Positions 50,227-59,560 are shown, numbered from the stretch's first letter. The stretch is 64,000 nucleotides of DNA from JAQTNA01 sp043743785 (GCA_043743785.1 JAYTVW010000027.1:32711-96710), one strand, 5' to 3'. Program-made: numbers and translations. The notes: generated by a model from the letters alone, not told the origin.

Positions 50227-50584
50227 GCTCATTTTTCAGCAGGGATTTGAGGGCGGCAAAGGGGTTGTGGGTGGCGTGGGCCAGCTTGCCGTTGGTGCCG
50301 GTATTGCCCGTATCCACTTCGTTCCGCTTCTGGTGCTCGTTGTCGTGGCAGTAGAGGCACAACAATTCCCAGTTGCTGCCATCCGTCGGGTTGTTGTCGT
50401 GGTTGTGGTCCCGGTGATGGACGGTCAACTGGCTGACGTTGGTGTAATCGAAGCTTCGGGCGCAGCGTCCGCAGACCCAGGGATAGATTTTCAGCGCCCG
50501 TTCCCGGTAGCCGGATTCCCTCTGTTCGCCGGCCTTGCGGGCCGCCAGGACGACTTGATCGAGGCGCTTGTGGTCAATGGCCAT
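50222..50584 (-). CDS. yajD: YajD-family HNH nuclease
   Basis: One hundred and twenty residues. HNH core: VCGRCARSFDY, then QLTVHHRDHNHDNN and LLCLYCHDNEHQK, with Cys pairs that bind structural zinc. The internal ATG at 50584 fits the family start. Biological role unknown. Stop codon lies within a REP head. Confidence 0.9.
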   Translation of the reverse strand: MAIDHKRLDQVVLAARKAGEQRESGYRERALKIYPWVCGRCARSFDYTNVSQLTVHHRDHNHDNNPTDGSNWELLCLYCHDNEHQKRNEVDTGNTGTNGKLAHATHNPFAALKSLLKNEP

Positions 50585-50716
50585 GGTTTTCCTTGAAAAG
50601 CAGGGATCGAAGAGGCGCCAGTGTCCCGCCGTAAGGCATGGAATGCAAGCGTTCGACCCAGCGGCAAGAAGACGCGGGTATCCTCCGCCACACACCCATT
50701 TCCGGACGCCTCAATA

Positions 50717-51454
50717 ATGAAATCCGCGCTCCAAGCCTGCCTGCGGGCCCTGGCCAGCCTGAGCCAGACCGGCATGCTGTGGCACCTGATCTGGCCCGGC
50801 CTCCTGGCCCTGGTTCTGTGGCTGGGGGTTGCCCTGTGGTGGTGGAGCGACATGGTGACAACCCTGACCCATCTCCTGGGAAGTCTGCCCCTGGTGGGGC
50901 CGCTGCTGGCGGGGGACACCCTGTTCGGCATTGCCACCACCGTGGTGGTGCATTTCCTGCTGGCCTTCCTGCTCTTGCCCCTGGTGGCGGTGACGACCCT
51001 GCTCATCGTTGGCGTCTTCGCCCTGCCCCTCATGCTGGAGCGGGTGGCGGCCCGGGAATACCCGGACCTGGAACGGCGCCAGGGCGGCAGCTTCATGGGC
51101 AGCCTGCTGAATGCCCTGGGTGCCCTGATCTTTTTCCTCATCCTCTTGATCCTCACCCTGCCCCTGTGGCTGGTGCCCGGCCTGGGCTTGGTGCTGCCCG
51201 TGCTGCTGGCGGCCTGGCTGAATCAGCGGGTCTATCGCTACGACGCCCTCATGCTGCACGCCGATCGGGAGGAACTTCGCCACCTGCCGAAGCAATGCCG
51301 CAGCGGCCTGTTCCTGGTGGGACTGGGGGCCGGCTTGCTGGCCTGGGTGCCCTTCGCCAACCTCCTGGCCCCCGCCTTCGCCGGCCTGGCCTCGGTGCAT
51401 TACTGCCTGGACGCCCTGGCACGTCTGCGGGAACGGCCGGCGCTACGCCGATGA
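50717..51454 (+). CDS. EI24-domain (CysZ-like) membrane protein
   Basis: Two hundred and forty-five residues with about six transmembrane segments (e.g. LIWPGLLALVLWLGVALWWW, IATTVVVHFLLAFLLLPLVA, LIFFLILLILTLPLWLV). The EI24/CysZ family includes a sulfate permease, but members in Betaproteobacteria are mostly uncharacterised. Start chosen at MKSALQ, 50717. Confidence 0.87.
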   Translation: MKSALQACLRALASLSQTGMLWHLIWPGLLALVLWLGVALWWWSDMVTTLTHLLGSLPLVGPLLAGDTLFGIATTVVVHFLLAFLLLPLVAVTTLLIVGVFALPLMLERVAAREYPDLERRQGGSFMGSLLNALGALIFFLILLILTLPLWLVPGLGLVLPVLLAAWLNQRVYRYDALMLHADREELRHLPKQCRSGLFLVGLGAGLLAWVPFANLLAPAFAGLASVHYCLDALARLRERPALRR

Positions 51455-51481
51455 GAGCTTGTGAAATATTTGAAAAAGCAA

Positions 51482-51615
51482 TTTGAAACGCCGAGGCGCC
51501 GAGGCGCAGAGAAAACAAAAACGTGGCAATAATCGGCGCCTCACCCAAGGGATGAAGCCGATTGCCCCGTCAAGCACTTGTTTTTCCTCGGCGCCTCTGC
51601 GCCTCGGCGTTGAGT
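51482..51615. repeat. Arm-loop-arm repeat, copy C
   Basis: Left arm TTTGAAACGCCGAGGCGCCG..., right arm ...GCGCCTCTGCGCCTCGGCGT. Interior includes TCACCCAAGGGATGAA, an inner hairpin-like core. Confidence 0.8.
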
Positions 51616-51633
51616 CAACTGTCTTTTTATGGA

Positions 51634-52374
51634 TCAGCCCGCCAATATCTGCTGCAGGAAGCGTCGGGTGCGTTCGTTTTGCGGATTGCCGAAGAAGGCC
51701 GCCGGGGGGCCTTCTTCCACGAGTTGGCCTTCGTTCATGAAAATCACCCGGTCCGCCACGGCCCGCGCAAAGCCCATTTCGTGGGTGACGCAGACCATGG
51801 TGACGCCCCGCCCGGCCAGTTCCACCATCACGTCCAGCACCTCCTTGACCATCTCCGGGTCCAGGGCCGAGGTGGGTTCATCGAACAGGAGCACCGCAGG
51901 CTCCAGGCACAGTGCCCGGGCGATGGCCACCCGCTGCTGCTGGCCGCCGGAGAGCTGGGCCGGATATTTGGCTGCCTGCTCCGCGATCTTCACCCGTTCC
52001 AGCTGGGTCATGGCCCGCGCGTGCGCCTCCGCTTTGGTGAGGCCCCCCGCCAGCACCGGCGCCAGGGTCAGGTTCTCCAGTACCGTGAGATGGGGAAAGA
52101 GGTTGAATTGCTGAAACACCATGCCCACCCGACGCCGCACCTGCTCCAGATCCGACCTGCCGCCCGACACGGCTATGCCGTCCACCGTCAAACTGCCTTC
52201 CTCGAAGGACTCCAGGCCATTGATGCAGCGGATGAGGGTAGATTTGCCGGAACCGGAGGGTCCACAAATAACCACCCGCTCCCCGGCGGCAATATCTAGG
52301 TGGATATCCCGCAGGACATGCTGGGCGCCGAACCATTTGTTAACGCCGCGAAAACGGATGAGGGGCTGGGGCAT
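51634..52374 (-). CDS. aapP: Amino-acid ABC transporter ATP-binding protein
   Basis: A 246-residue ATPase of the polar amino-acid family (GlnQ/AapP): Walker A GPSGSGKST, Q-loop VFQQFNLFPHLTVL, signature LSGGQQQR, Walker B VLLFDEPTSALDPE and H-loop VTHEMGF. It powers import by the AapJQM complex encoded immediately upstream on the same strand. Order in transcription is J, Q, M, P. Confidence 0.95.
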   Translation of the reverse strand: MPQPLIRFRGVNKWFGAQHVLRDIHLDIAAGERVVICGPSGSGKSTLIRCINGLESFEEGSLTVDGIAVSGGRSDLEQVRRRVGMVFQQFNLFPHLTVLENLTLAPVLAGGLTKAEAHARAMTQLERVKIAEQAAKYPAQLSGGQQQRVAIARALCLEPAVLLFDEPTSALDPEMVKEVLDVMVELAGRGVTMVCVTHEMGFARAVADRVIFMNEGQLVEEGPPAAFFGNPQNERTRRFLQQILAG

Positions 52375-52450
52375 GACGGCAGTGAGGAGTGAGGAGTGAG
52401 GAGTTGGTCAGATTACGCAAAGCCGGCACCTTCGGAACATAAGGAAGGAT

Positions 52451-52497
52451 TTCCTTTGCGGTTCTTTGCGCCTTCGCGTCTTTGCGGTGAGGTTTTG
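52451..52497. repeat. Single-arm repeat, copy D
   Basis: TTCTTTGCGCCTTCGCGTCTTTGCGGTG lacks an opposite arm; a solo right arm of the arm-loop-arm family. Confidence 0.6.
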
Positions 52498-52502
52498 ACT
52501 TT

Positions 52503-53618
52503 TCATCGCCCTGCACCCAGCCGCCGTTCCAGGCTGCGGCTGTAGCGGGACAGGGCGTGACAGCCGGTCCAGTAGATCAGGCCGATGAATAGATAGCCCT
52601 CCAGGTAGAACATGCGCCAGTTGGCGTCGCCGGAGAGGGCCAGGGACAGGGAACCGGTCAGCTCGTACAAACTCACCACGGTGACCAGGGAAGTTTCCTT
52701 GATGGTGCTGATGAAGCTGTTCATGAGGGACGGCAGGGTGGCCTTGAGCACCTGGGGCAGCACCACCACCCGCTGGGTCTGCCACCAGGATAGCCCGAGG
52801 GCCTGGGCCGCCTCCACCTGCCCCCGGGGCATGGCCTGTAAACCGCCCCGCAGGATCTCCGCCAGAAAGGCACTGGCGAAAAGCGTCAATCCCAGCAAGA
52901 CCCTGAGCAGCACATCCAGCGTAAAACCCTTGGGCAGGAACAGGGGAAACAGGAAGGATGCCAGGAACAGCACCGGCACCAGGGGCACGCCCCGCACCAC
53001 TTCCACATAGATGCCGCACAAGAGGCGCAAGACCGGCAGTTTCGAGCGGCGCCCCAGGGCCAGCAAGAGTCCCAAGGGCAAGGCGCAGCCCACCCCCACC
53101 AGGGACAGCAGGAGCGTCAGCGGCAGGCCACCCCAGCGGGCCGTATCTACAGGCGTGAGACCCGCCACGCCCCCCTTCATGAGCAGAAAGGCCACAGGCA
53201 GGACGATGCCCCAGGCCAGGACCAGCGTCCAAGCGGCCCGGGGCTGCAAGGCCCGGCGACAGGACCACACCAGCAGGATCATCACCAGCAAGGTCGCCGC
53301 CAGGGGCCGCCACTGCTCGGCGAAGGGATAGCGGCCGAAGAGGATGGCCCGGTATTTTTCCGCCACCACGCCCCAGCATGCCCCCCCGTGACCCACGGCC
53401 CGGCAGGCGTCGGAGTCGGGCCGGAACACGGCATGCAATAGCCCCCAATCCAGCAAGCGGACGCCGCACCACAACAGCAAGCCCGTCAGCAGCAGGGTCG
53501 CGAAGGCGCTACCGGGAGTGGCGAACAGCCCGCTCTTCAGGCGCGCGCCCCAACCCGCCGCGCCAGGCGGCGGCAAGCGGGGCGAAATAAGGGGGAAAAG
53601 TGACGTGCCGCTTAGCAT
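52503..53618 (-). CDS. aapM: Amino-acid ABC transporter permease AapM
   Basis: A 371-residue inner-membrane permease: several N-terminal TM helices unique to the Aap type, then the binding-protein-dependent transport core with EILRGGLQAMPRGQVEAAQALG (EAA loop) and ETSLVTVVSLYELTGS. It pairs with AapQ as a heterodimer. Confidence 0.92.
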   Translation of the reverse strand: MLSGTSLFPLISPRLPPPGAAGWGARLKSGLFATPGSAFATLLLTGLLLWCGVRLLDWGLLHAVFRPDSDACRAVGHGGACWGVVAEKYRAILFGRYPFAEQWRPLAATLLVMILLVWSCRRALQPRAAWTLVLAWGIVLPVAFLLMKGGVAGLTPVDTARWGGLPLTLLLSLVGVGCALPLGLLLALGRRSKLPVLRLLCGIYVEVVRGVPLVPVLFLASFLFPLFLPKGFTLDVLLRVLLGLTLFASAFLAEILRGGLQAMPRGQVEAAQALGLSWWQTQRVVVLPQVLKATLPSLMNSFISTIKETSLVTVVSLYELTGSLSLALSGDANWRMFYLEGYLFIGLIYWTGCHALSRYSRSLERRLGAGR

Positions 53619-53631
53619 GGCGAAGAGAAAG

Positions 53632-53790
53632 CCAAACGCCGAGGCGCCGAGACGCCGAGGAAAACCAAAATCGTCCGTCGGTCAGGTTTCCGCAGGAAAC
53701 CTGACACCCACTCACCGAAAGCGTCAGGTTGCTGGGCAACCTGACCTACGCCCCACGCTTTCTCGGCGCCTCTGCTCCTCTGCGGTTCAC
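53632..53790. repeat. Arm-loop-arm repeat, copy E, with nested REPs
   Basis: Left arm AACGCCGAGGCGCCGAGACG..., right arm TCTCGGCGCCTCTGCTCCTC. Its interior has been invaded by two REP hairpins (about 53680-53752). Confidence 0.75.
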
Positions 53791-53799
53791 ATCTGCATT

Positions 53800-54810
53800 T
53801 CATCGCTCACCCACCTCCAGCGCCCGGCGGTTATACCGAGCCATGGCCCAGGCCGTCAGCAGCGACAACAGCAGATACGCCAGCATGACGAGGCTGATGC
53901 ACTCTATGGCCCGGCCCGACTGGTTGAGCGAGGTGTTCGCCACGGCCACCAGCTCCGGGTAGCCCACGGCGATACCCAGGGATGAATTCTTGGTGATGGA
54001 CAGGAACTGGTTGGTGGCGGAAGGGATGATCACCCGCAGGGCCTGGGGCAGCACCACCCGGGAGAGCACCTGGCGCCGGCTCAAGCCCAGGGCCAAGGCT
54101 GCTTCCGTCTGGCCGGCCGGCACCGACTGCAGCCCGGCCCGCACGATTTCCGCCAGGTAGGCGGCCGAATACAAGGTAAGCCCCGCCAGCACCGCCAGGT
54201 ATTCCGGCGTCAAGCTACCGCCCCCGGCGATGTTGAATGCGTTCTTCAGCGGGCGTTCCAGCACGAAGCCATGGCCGCTCCAGGCCGGCGCCGGGAAGGC
54301 CAGGCCGCTCTTGCTGAGATAAACATCACCGAAGCGCCAGGCCTCATCCAGGGCCGGCAGCAGGTCCACCAAGGCGAAATACCAGGCCAGGAGTTGCAGC
54401 AGCAGGGGAATATTGCGAAAGAACTCCACGTAGAAAGCGCTGAGACTCCGCACCAGCAGGTTGTCCGATAGGCGCCCCACCCCCAACAGCGTCCCCAGCA
54501 GGGCGCTAAGGACAATTGCCGGCAGCGCCACCCGCAAGGTGTTGGCGAGGCCGGCGACAAAGGCCATCAGGTAGGGCTGGCTGGACTCGAAGGCCACCAG
54601 GCCCTCCCCCAGGCTGAAGCCCGCCGGCTCCAGCAGAAAGCCGAAGCCGCCGGGAATGGCCTGCCGCCGCAGGTTCTCCCCCGCCAGATGCACCAGCAGG
54701 CCGATGAACGCCACCACCGCCAGCAAGATCAGCCCCTGACGCAGTAGGTCGGGTTTCAAGCCGACAGGAACGGGCGGCGGCGGCCGAGGGCGGATGGGCG
54801 CATTGCTCAT
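53800..54810 (-). CDS. aapQ: Amino-acid ABC transporter permease AapQ
   Basis: A 336-residue permease with a long N-terminal periplasmic region (LEPAGFSLGEGLVAFESSQP), and the core LAEIVRAGLQSVPAGQTEAA and ITKNSSLGIAVGYPELVAVA. The EAA loop contacts AapP. It starts after repeat copy F, so the operon is interrupted by repeats in every gap. Confidence 0.93.
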   Translation of the reverse strand: MSNAPIRPRPPPPVPVGLKPDLLRQGLILLAVVAFIGLLVHLAGENLRRQAIPGGFGFLLEPAGFSLGEGLVAFESSQPYLMAFVAGLANTLRVALPAIVLSALLGTLLGVGRLSDNLLVRSLSAFYVEFFRNIPLLLQLLAWYFALVDLLPALDEAWRFGDVYLSKSGLAFPAPAWSGHGFVLERPLKNAFNIAGGGSLTPEYLAVLAGLTLYSAAYLAEIVRAGLQSVPAGQTEAALALGLSRRQVLSRVVLPQALRVIIPSATNQFLSITKNSSLGIAVGYPELVAVANTSLNQSGRAIECISLVMLAYLLLSLLTAWAMARYNRRALEVGER

Positions 54811-54823
54811 ATTGGAAAAGTCA

Positions 54824-54958
54824 GTTTGAAACGCCGAGACGCCGAGACGCCGAGGAGATGCAAAACCCTGCGGGCGGGAATGCCATGCCCCCGCTGGGAG
54901 ATTCCCATCTTGAATTCACCCCACTGATTTCTCGGCGCCTCTGCGCCTCGGCGTTTAG
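54824..54958. repeat. Arm-loop-arm repeat, copy F
   Basis: Left arm TTTGAAACGCCGAGACGCCG..., right arm ...CCTCTGCGCCTCGGCGTTTA; between aapQ and aapJ. Confidence 0.8.
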
Positions 54959-54990
54959 TCATGAGCTTTTTCAGATTCACAAGGTACGGT

Positions 54991-56013
54991 TCAGCGGATC
55001 GGTGGCGCATAGATCAGGCCGCCCTGGTTCCACAGGCGGTTCATGCCCCGGGGCAGTTTCAGGGGCGAGGCCTGGCCCAGGTTGCGCTCATAGATTTCGC
55101 CGTAGCTGCCCACCGCCTTGATGGCCCGGTAGGCCCACTCCCGGTCCAGGCCCAAAAGCCGGCCCGTGTCCTCTGTGGTGCCCAGGAGGCGCTGGGCCAC
55201 GAGATCGCCGGAGCGCTTCTGCTCCGCCACGTTGGCCCGGGTCAGGCCCATCTCCTCCGCCGTGATGAGGGCGTTCACCACCCACTTGACGATGGCGAAC
55301 CACTCGTCGTCACCCCGACGCACCACCGGCGCCATAGGCTCCTTGGAAATGAGTTCCGGCAGGATGCGATAGTCGGCAGGGTTCCGCGTCTCCCGCTGCA
55401 GGATGGCGGTGAGGCTGGAAGCGTCCGTGGTGTAGGCCTGGCAACGGCCGGTGAGGAAGGCCTTGATGGAGGCCTCGAAGTTGTCGAAGACCACGGGCCG
55501 GATGTGCATTTTCTGGCTGCGGGCGTAGTCGTTCAAGTTGCGCTCCGCCGTGGTGCCGGACTGTACGCAGATTTCCGCGTTGGCCAACTGCTGGGCGGCA
55601 GTGATGCCGGACTTCCGGGCCACCATGAAGCCCTGGCCGTCGTGATAAACGATGCTGGTGAAGGCCAGCCCCAGGCCCGCGTCCCGGGACAAACTCCAGG
55701 TGGTATTGCGGGAGAGCAGATCCACCTCGCCAGCCTGCAGCGCCGCAAAACGCTGCTGGGCATTCAGGGGCGTCCATTTCACCTTTTCCCCGTCCCCCAG
55801 CACGGCGGCCGCCACCGCCTTGCACACATCCACGTCCAGGCCGGACCAGCGCCCCTGGCTGTCCGAAGCGGAAAAGCCCGCCAAGCCCGTGCTCACGCCA
55901 CACACCACCAGGCCCCGCTGGCGAATGGCATCCAGGGTCTTGCCCGCCCGGGCCGGCAAGGCCAGCAACAGCATCCCCAGAGCGAAGAGAAAGGACAGCA
56001 GACGCAGATTCAT
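54991..56013 (-). CDS. aapJ: Periplasmic amino-acid-binding protein AapJ
   Basis: Three hundred and forty residues with a signal peptide (LLSFLFALGMLLLALPARAG). GLVVCGVSTGLAGFSASDSQ, LDVDVCKAVAAAVLG and VDLLSRNTTWSLSRDAGLGL follow the family pattern for polar amino-acid binding proteins. It captures general L-amino acids for AapQMP. Start at 56013; the open frame upstream is repeat-derived. Confidence 0.95.
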   Translation of the reverse strand: MNLRLLSFLFALGMLLLALPARAGKTLDAIRQRGLVVCGVSTGLAGFSASDSQGRWSGLDVDVCKAVAAAVLGDGEKVKWTPLNAQQRFAALQAGEVDLLSRNTTWSLSRDAGLGLAFTSIVYHDGQGFMVARKSGITAAQQLANAEICVQSGTTAERNLNDYARSQKMHIRPVVFDNFEASIKAFLTGRCQAYTTDASSLTAILQRETRNPADYRILPELISKEPMAPVVRRGDDEWFAIVKWVVNALITAEEMGLTRANVAEQKRSGDLVAQRLLGTTEDTGRLLGLDREWAYRAIKAVGSYGEIYERNLGQASPLKLPRGMNRLWNQGGLIYAPPIR

Positions 56014-56069
56014 AGGCAAGGGACAGAGGCGAAAGCCGTGATTCTCAGGTAGCAGGAAGGAAAAAGCTA

Positions 56070-56262
56070 TTTGAAACGCAGAGGCGCGGAGGCGCAGAGG
56101 AAAAACACTGGGTAATGGCTCTTTTGGATGCCACCCAAGAGGGAAGTCTGCAAGCGTCGATAAGCGCCGGATTTCTCTGCGCCTCTGCGCCTCTGCGGTG
56201 AATAAAATGCTTTGCCCATGCTTATTTCTCGGCGCCTCGGCGTCTCGGCGTCTCGGCGTTTC
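56070..56262. repeat. Arm-loop-arm repeat, copy G, with a double right arm
   Basis: Left arm GAAACGCAGAGGCGCGGAGG..., right arm GCCTCTGCGCCTCTGCGGTG and a further GGCGTCTCGGCGTCTCGGCG arm. Interior shows CCACCCAAGAGGG, the same core as copy C. Confidence 0.75.
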
Positions 56263-56317
56263 ATCAACTGCCTTTTTCAGGTTCAATACAGCCTTTCAGC
56301 AATCGAAGGATTCCGGC

Positions 56318-57067
56318 ATGGCATTCGCAGCAATCATCATTGGTGACGAGATCATGAGCGGCCGGCGCCAAGACAAGCACCTGGCGAAACTCATCGACAC
56401 CCTCAAGGCGCGGGGCCTGGCCCTGGCCCGGGCCGAATATCTGGGGGACGACCGCCAGCAATTGACGGCAACCCTGAAGCGCAGCTTCACCACCGGTGAC
56501 ATCGTTTTCAGTTTCGGCGGCATCGGCGTCACCCCGGACGACCACACGCGCCAGGCAGCCGCTGCCGCCCTGGGGGTGGAATTGGCCCTGCACCCGGATG
56601 CGGAACGGGAAATCCGCGCCCGCTTCGAGAACGAGATCACGCCAGCCCGCCTGCAATTGGGGCACTTCCCGGTGGGTGCCGAAATCGTGCCAAATCCCTT
56701 CAACCGCATCCCGGGCTTTTCCGTGGGGGACCACCATTTCCTGCCGGGCTTCCCGGAGATGGCCTGGCCCATGATGGCGTGGCTGCTGGACACCCGCTAT
56801 CGCCACCTGCACCACACGGAGGAGAAGAGCGAAGCGGCCATCGTGGTGTATGACGCCTATGAAGGCACGCTGCTGGAACTCATGCAGCGCATTACCGCCA
56901 CCTACCCGGACGCCAGCCTGTTCAGCCTGCCCTGCATCGGCGACGCCGAGCGTCGGCAGCACCTGGAACTGGGTATGCACGGCGCCCCCGCTGCGGTGGA
57001 GGCCGCCATGGCCGAGATTCGGGCGGAAGTCACCAAGCGGGGCTACGAGTGGGAAGCCAAGGCTTGA
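56318..57067 (+). CDS. CinA/MoaB-type MoCF-binding domain protein
   Basis: Two hundred and forty-nine residues. The N-terminal domain IIIGDEIMSGRRQDKHLAKL, FSFGGIGVTPDDHTRQAAAA is the MoCF-biosynthesis (MoaB/MogA) fold; the second half is the family's usual extension. The CinA C-terminal NMN amidase domain is absent. Function unknown; sometimes called competence/damage-inducible protein A. Start at 56318. Confidence 0.85.
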   Translation: MAFAAIIIGDEIMSGRRQDKHLAKLIDTLKARGLALARAEYLGDDRQQLTATLKRSFTTGDIVFSFGGIGVTPDDHTRQAAAAALGVELALHPDAEREIRARFENEITPARLQLGHFPVGAEIVPNPFNRIPGFSVGDHHFLPGFPEMAWPMMAWLLDTRYRHLHHTEEKSEAAIVVYDAYEGTLLELMQRITATYPDASLFSLPCIGDAERRQHLELGMHGAPAAVEAAMAEIRAEVTKRGYEWEAKA

Positions 57068-57095
57068 GGCAGGTTCGTCAGCCTTAAAAACTCAA

Positions 57096-57222
57096 TTTGA
57101 AACGCCGAGGCGCAGAGGCGCCGAGGAAAAACAACAACTTGGCGGCGTAACGCGCTTCACCCATTTGGTGAGACAGAAATCAAAGCCATATCTTTGTTTT
57201 CTCGGCGCCTCTGCGTTTAGTA
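57096..57222. repeat. Arm-loop-arm repeat, copy H
   Basis: Left arm GAAACGCCGAGGCGCAGAGG..., right arm CTCGGCGCCTCTGCGTTTAG; interior contains TCACCCATTTGGTGA. Confidence 0.8.
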
Positions 57223-57226
57223 ACCC

Positions 57227-57297
57227 GTAGGCTGTGCCGGGAGGCACAACCATGACACATCGGCAAGCCTGTGTTGTGCCTGTCGGCACAACCTACG
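57227..57297. repeat. Inverted REP pair
   Basis: GTAGGCTGTGCCGGGAGGCA...TGCCTGTCGGCACAACCTAC; two hairpins in inverted order, just downstream of rlhA. Confidence 0.7.
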
Positions 57298-57303
57298 GCT
57301 GAA

Positions 57304-59259
57304 CTACCCCCGCCTGCCGGCCACTTCCGCTGGCGGCCGGTCGTAAAACTTCAGGGGCGTGGGCTGCAGCACGGCTTTCTTGATCTTGCCCATCACGTGC
57401 ATTTCGCAACGTTTGCAGTCGAAGACCAGGGTGAGCTTTTCCTTGCCGTTGATGAGGGTCATGGGTTCAGCCTTGATGCCCTTCAATTCCCAATCCTTGG
57501 CCTCCTTGGGGCACAGGTTGTAGCTGTAGCGCAGGCAGTGCTTGGTGATCATGAGGGACACGTCGCCCCGCTCCTGGTTGGCTTCATAGGCCGCCTCGAT
57601 GCTGCCCACGCCGTGCTTCTGGTAGAAGGCCCGGGCCTTCTCGTTCAGCACATTGCCCAGGTAGGACAGATCAGAGGCCGGATACGCCACTGGCGGCGAC
57701 ACCGCTTCCCGCCGGAGCGGCCGCACATAGGCGGCCAGGCGGGCCGCTTCCAGTTTCTCGATAGCCTCCCGGCGCAGACCGTTCACGAAAGAGGCAGGCA
57801 AGAACCAGGGCTGGCTCAGGTCAACATCCACGTTACGGGCCTCGAACAGGGTGCCGCCCAGCTTGGAGAGGCCGTCTTTCAGGCCCGTCAGCGCCCGCTC
57901 CGGGTTGTCGGCAGCGGCCTTGGCCTGCTCCTTGAATACCGTGGCGGACACCCCCGTCTCGTCGGTGAACGTCAGGGCAAAGCCCTGGGCCGTCTCGGCG
58001 AAGGCCACATCCACGGCGATCTTGCGTTCCGCCGAGGTCTTTTCCAGCAGGCGCTCGAACTCCTGATCCCGATTGCGGAACACCTCCGCGCCCTTGGACA
58101 ACTCCGGGGCCACCTGGCCCACGGTCTGGCCCGCCGGCAGGGCGAGGAAGATACGAAAGCCGCCCTTCACCGCCTCGGCCCGATTGATGCGCAGGCCCAT
58201 GAGTTCGCCATGGTGGTCGAAGTAGGAGAGTCCGTCACCATTGTTGATCTTGTGCGCGCTCTCGATCTCGAACCAACCGGCGTCAAGTTTTGTCACCGTG
58301 CCGACGGATTCGCCCATGAAGCCAGGGGAGTCGAAGGCGCCGATGTCCGCCTTGCGCTCGTTCACGAAGTAATCCGTGGAGCCCCGGTTGAAGGTCTTTT
58401 CCGGACGCGGCGTGAAGGTCAAAAGGCTGCGCCCGGCGGAACTGCGACGAAATCCCGGGTGTTCCGCCATGATGCCGTCCAGCAGAACGCGGTAATGGGC
58501 GGTGATGTTCTTGACGTAGCTGAGGTCTTTGAGGCGCCCCTCGATCTTGAAGGAGCTGATGCCCGCCAGGGCCAGGGCCAGGAGGTTGGCGCTCTGGTCG
58601 TTGTCCTTCAAGGACAGGAGGTGTTCCTCATGGGCGACGATGGCGCCGGAAGGGTCCGTCAGGGTATAGGGCAGGCGGCAGGCCTGGGAACACTCGCCCC
58701 GGTTGGCGCTGCGGCCCGTGTGGGCATGGCTGATATAGCACTGGCCGCTGAAAGCCACGCACAGGGCGCCATGTATGAAGAACTCCAGGCTGGCGCGGGT
58801 CCCAGCAGCGATTTCCCGGATGTCCGTCAGGGAAGCCTCCCGGGCCAGCACGATTTGGGAGAAGCCCACATCCTCCAAAAACTTCACCTTGGCCAGATCC
58901 CGGTTGTCCGTCTGGGTGCTGGCGTGCAGTTCCATGGGCGGCAGATCCGCTTCCAGGAGACCCATGTCCTGCAGGATGAGGGCATCGGCGCCGGCCTCAT
59001 ACACCTGCCAGGCGACGCGGCGAGCCTCTTCCAGTTCGTCGTCCTTGAGGATAGTGTTCAGTGCCACCAGCACCCTGGCGCCGACCCGATGGGCGTGGCG
59101 GGCCAGGCGTTCGATGTCGTCAATGCTGTTGCCGGCGTTGGAACGGGCTCCGAAGGCCGGCCCGCCGATATACACCGCGTCCGCCCCATGGTCGATGGCG
59201 GCCATGCCAAAATCGGCGTTCTTGGCGGGGGCGAGGAGTTCGAGGATGTGGCGGTCCAT
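57304..59259 (-). CDS. rlhA: 23S rRNA 5-hydroxycytidine C2501 synthase (U32 family)
   Basis: A 651-residue U32 protein. N-terminal LLAPAKNADFGMAAIDHGAD, U32 signature EFFIHGALCVAFSGQCYISH and GECSQACRLPY, with a DUF3656-type C-terminal extension; the length is that of RlhA (formerly YdcP) rather than TrhP or UbiU/V. It hydroxylates C2501 of 23S rRNA using prephenate-derived metabolism. Four cysteines late in the protein (CLRYSYNLCPKE, CKRCEMHVMG) may bind iron-sulfur. Confidence 0.87.
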   Translation of the reverse strand: MDRHILELLAPAKNADFGMAAIDHGADAVYIGGPAFGARSNAGNSIDDIERLARHAHRVGARVLVALNTILKDDELEEARRVAWQVYEAGADALILQDMGLLEADLPPMELHASTQTDNRDLAKVKFLEDVGFSQIVLAREASLTDIREIAAGTRASLEFFIHGALCVAFSGQCYISHAHTGRSANRGECSQACRLPYTLTDPSGAIVAHEEHLLSLKDNDQSANLLALALAGISSFKIEGRLKDLSYVKNITAHYRVLLDGIMAEHPGFRRSSAGRSLLTFTPRPEKTFNRGSTDYFVNERKADIGAFDSPGFMGESVGTVTKLDAGWFEIESAHKINNGDGLSYFDHHGELMGLRINRAEAVKGGFRIFLALPAGQTVGQVAPELSKGAEVFRNRDQEFERLLEKTSAERKIAVDVAFAETAQGFALTFTDETGVSATVFKEQAKAAADNPERALTGLKDGLSKLGGTLFEARNVDVDLSQPWFLPASFVNGLRREAIEKLEAARLAAYVRPLRREAVSPPVAYPASDLSYLGNVLNEKARAFYQKHGVGSIEAAYEANQERGDVSLMITKHCLRYSYNLCPKEAKDWELKGIKAEPMTLINGKEKLTLVFDCKRCEMHVMGKIKKAVLQPTPLKFYDRPPAEVAGRRG

Positions 59260-59359
59260 GGGCGGTCAGTGCGGAAGGCAGGGCTGCGGATTTTACCGGA
59301 GAACGGCAGAAGCGCCGTGGCACGCTAAAATAGCCGACCACCTCAGCCGACCCCGCCCC

Positions 59360-59560
59360 ATGGACTCCCGCATCACTGAACTGGAAATCAAGTTGGCCTA
59401 CGCCGAGGATCTGCTGGAGCAGCTGAACATGACCGTGTATCGCCAGCAACAGAAGATCGACGTGCTGGAACGGGCCTTCCGCGAAATGCGCCAGCAGCAA
59501 CTGTCCGCCATGCCCGCCGAGCCCCTGAACCTGCGGGACGAGATTCCGCCCCATTACTGA
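59360..59560 (+). CDS. slyX: SlyX family protein
   Basis: Sixty-six residues, ITELEIKLAYAEDLLEQLNM then IDVLERAFREM, a short coiled coil, and PLNLRDEIPPHY, the nearly invariant SlyX ending. Divergent from rlhA. Function unknown. Confidence 0.93.
   Translation: MDSRITELEIKLAYAEDLLEQLNMTVYRQQQKIDVLERAFREMRQQQLSAMPAEPLNLRDEIPPHY

Noticed and set aside
35739..57222. CRISPR array
   Set aside because: The repeats are inverted-arm elements scattered over 22 kb with unequal spacing and no cas genes.
57271..59328. Long open frame opposite rlhA
   Set aside because: Antisense shadow of the U32 gene, with no recognisable domain.
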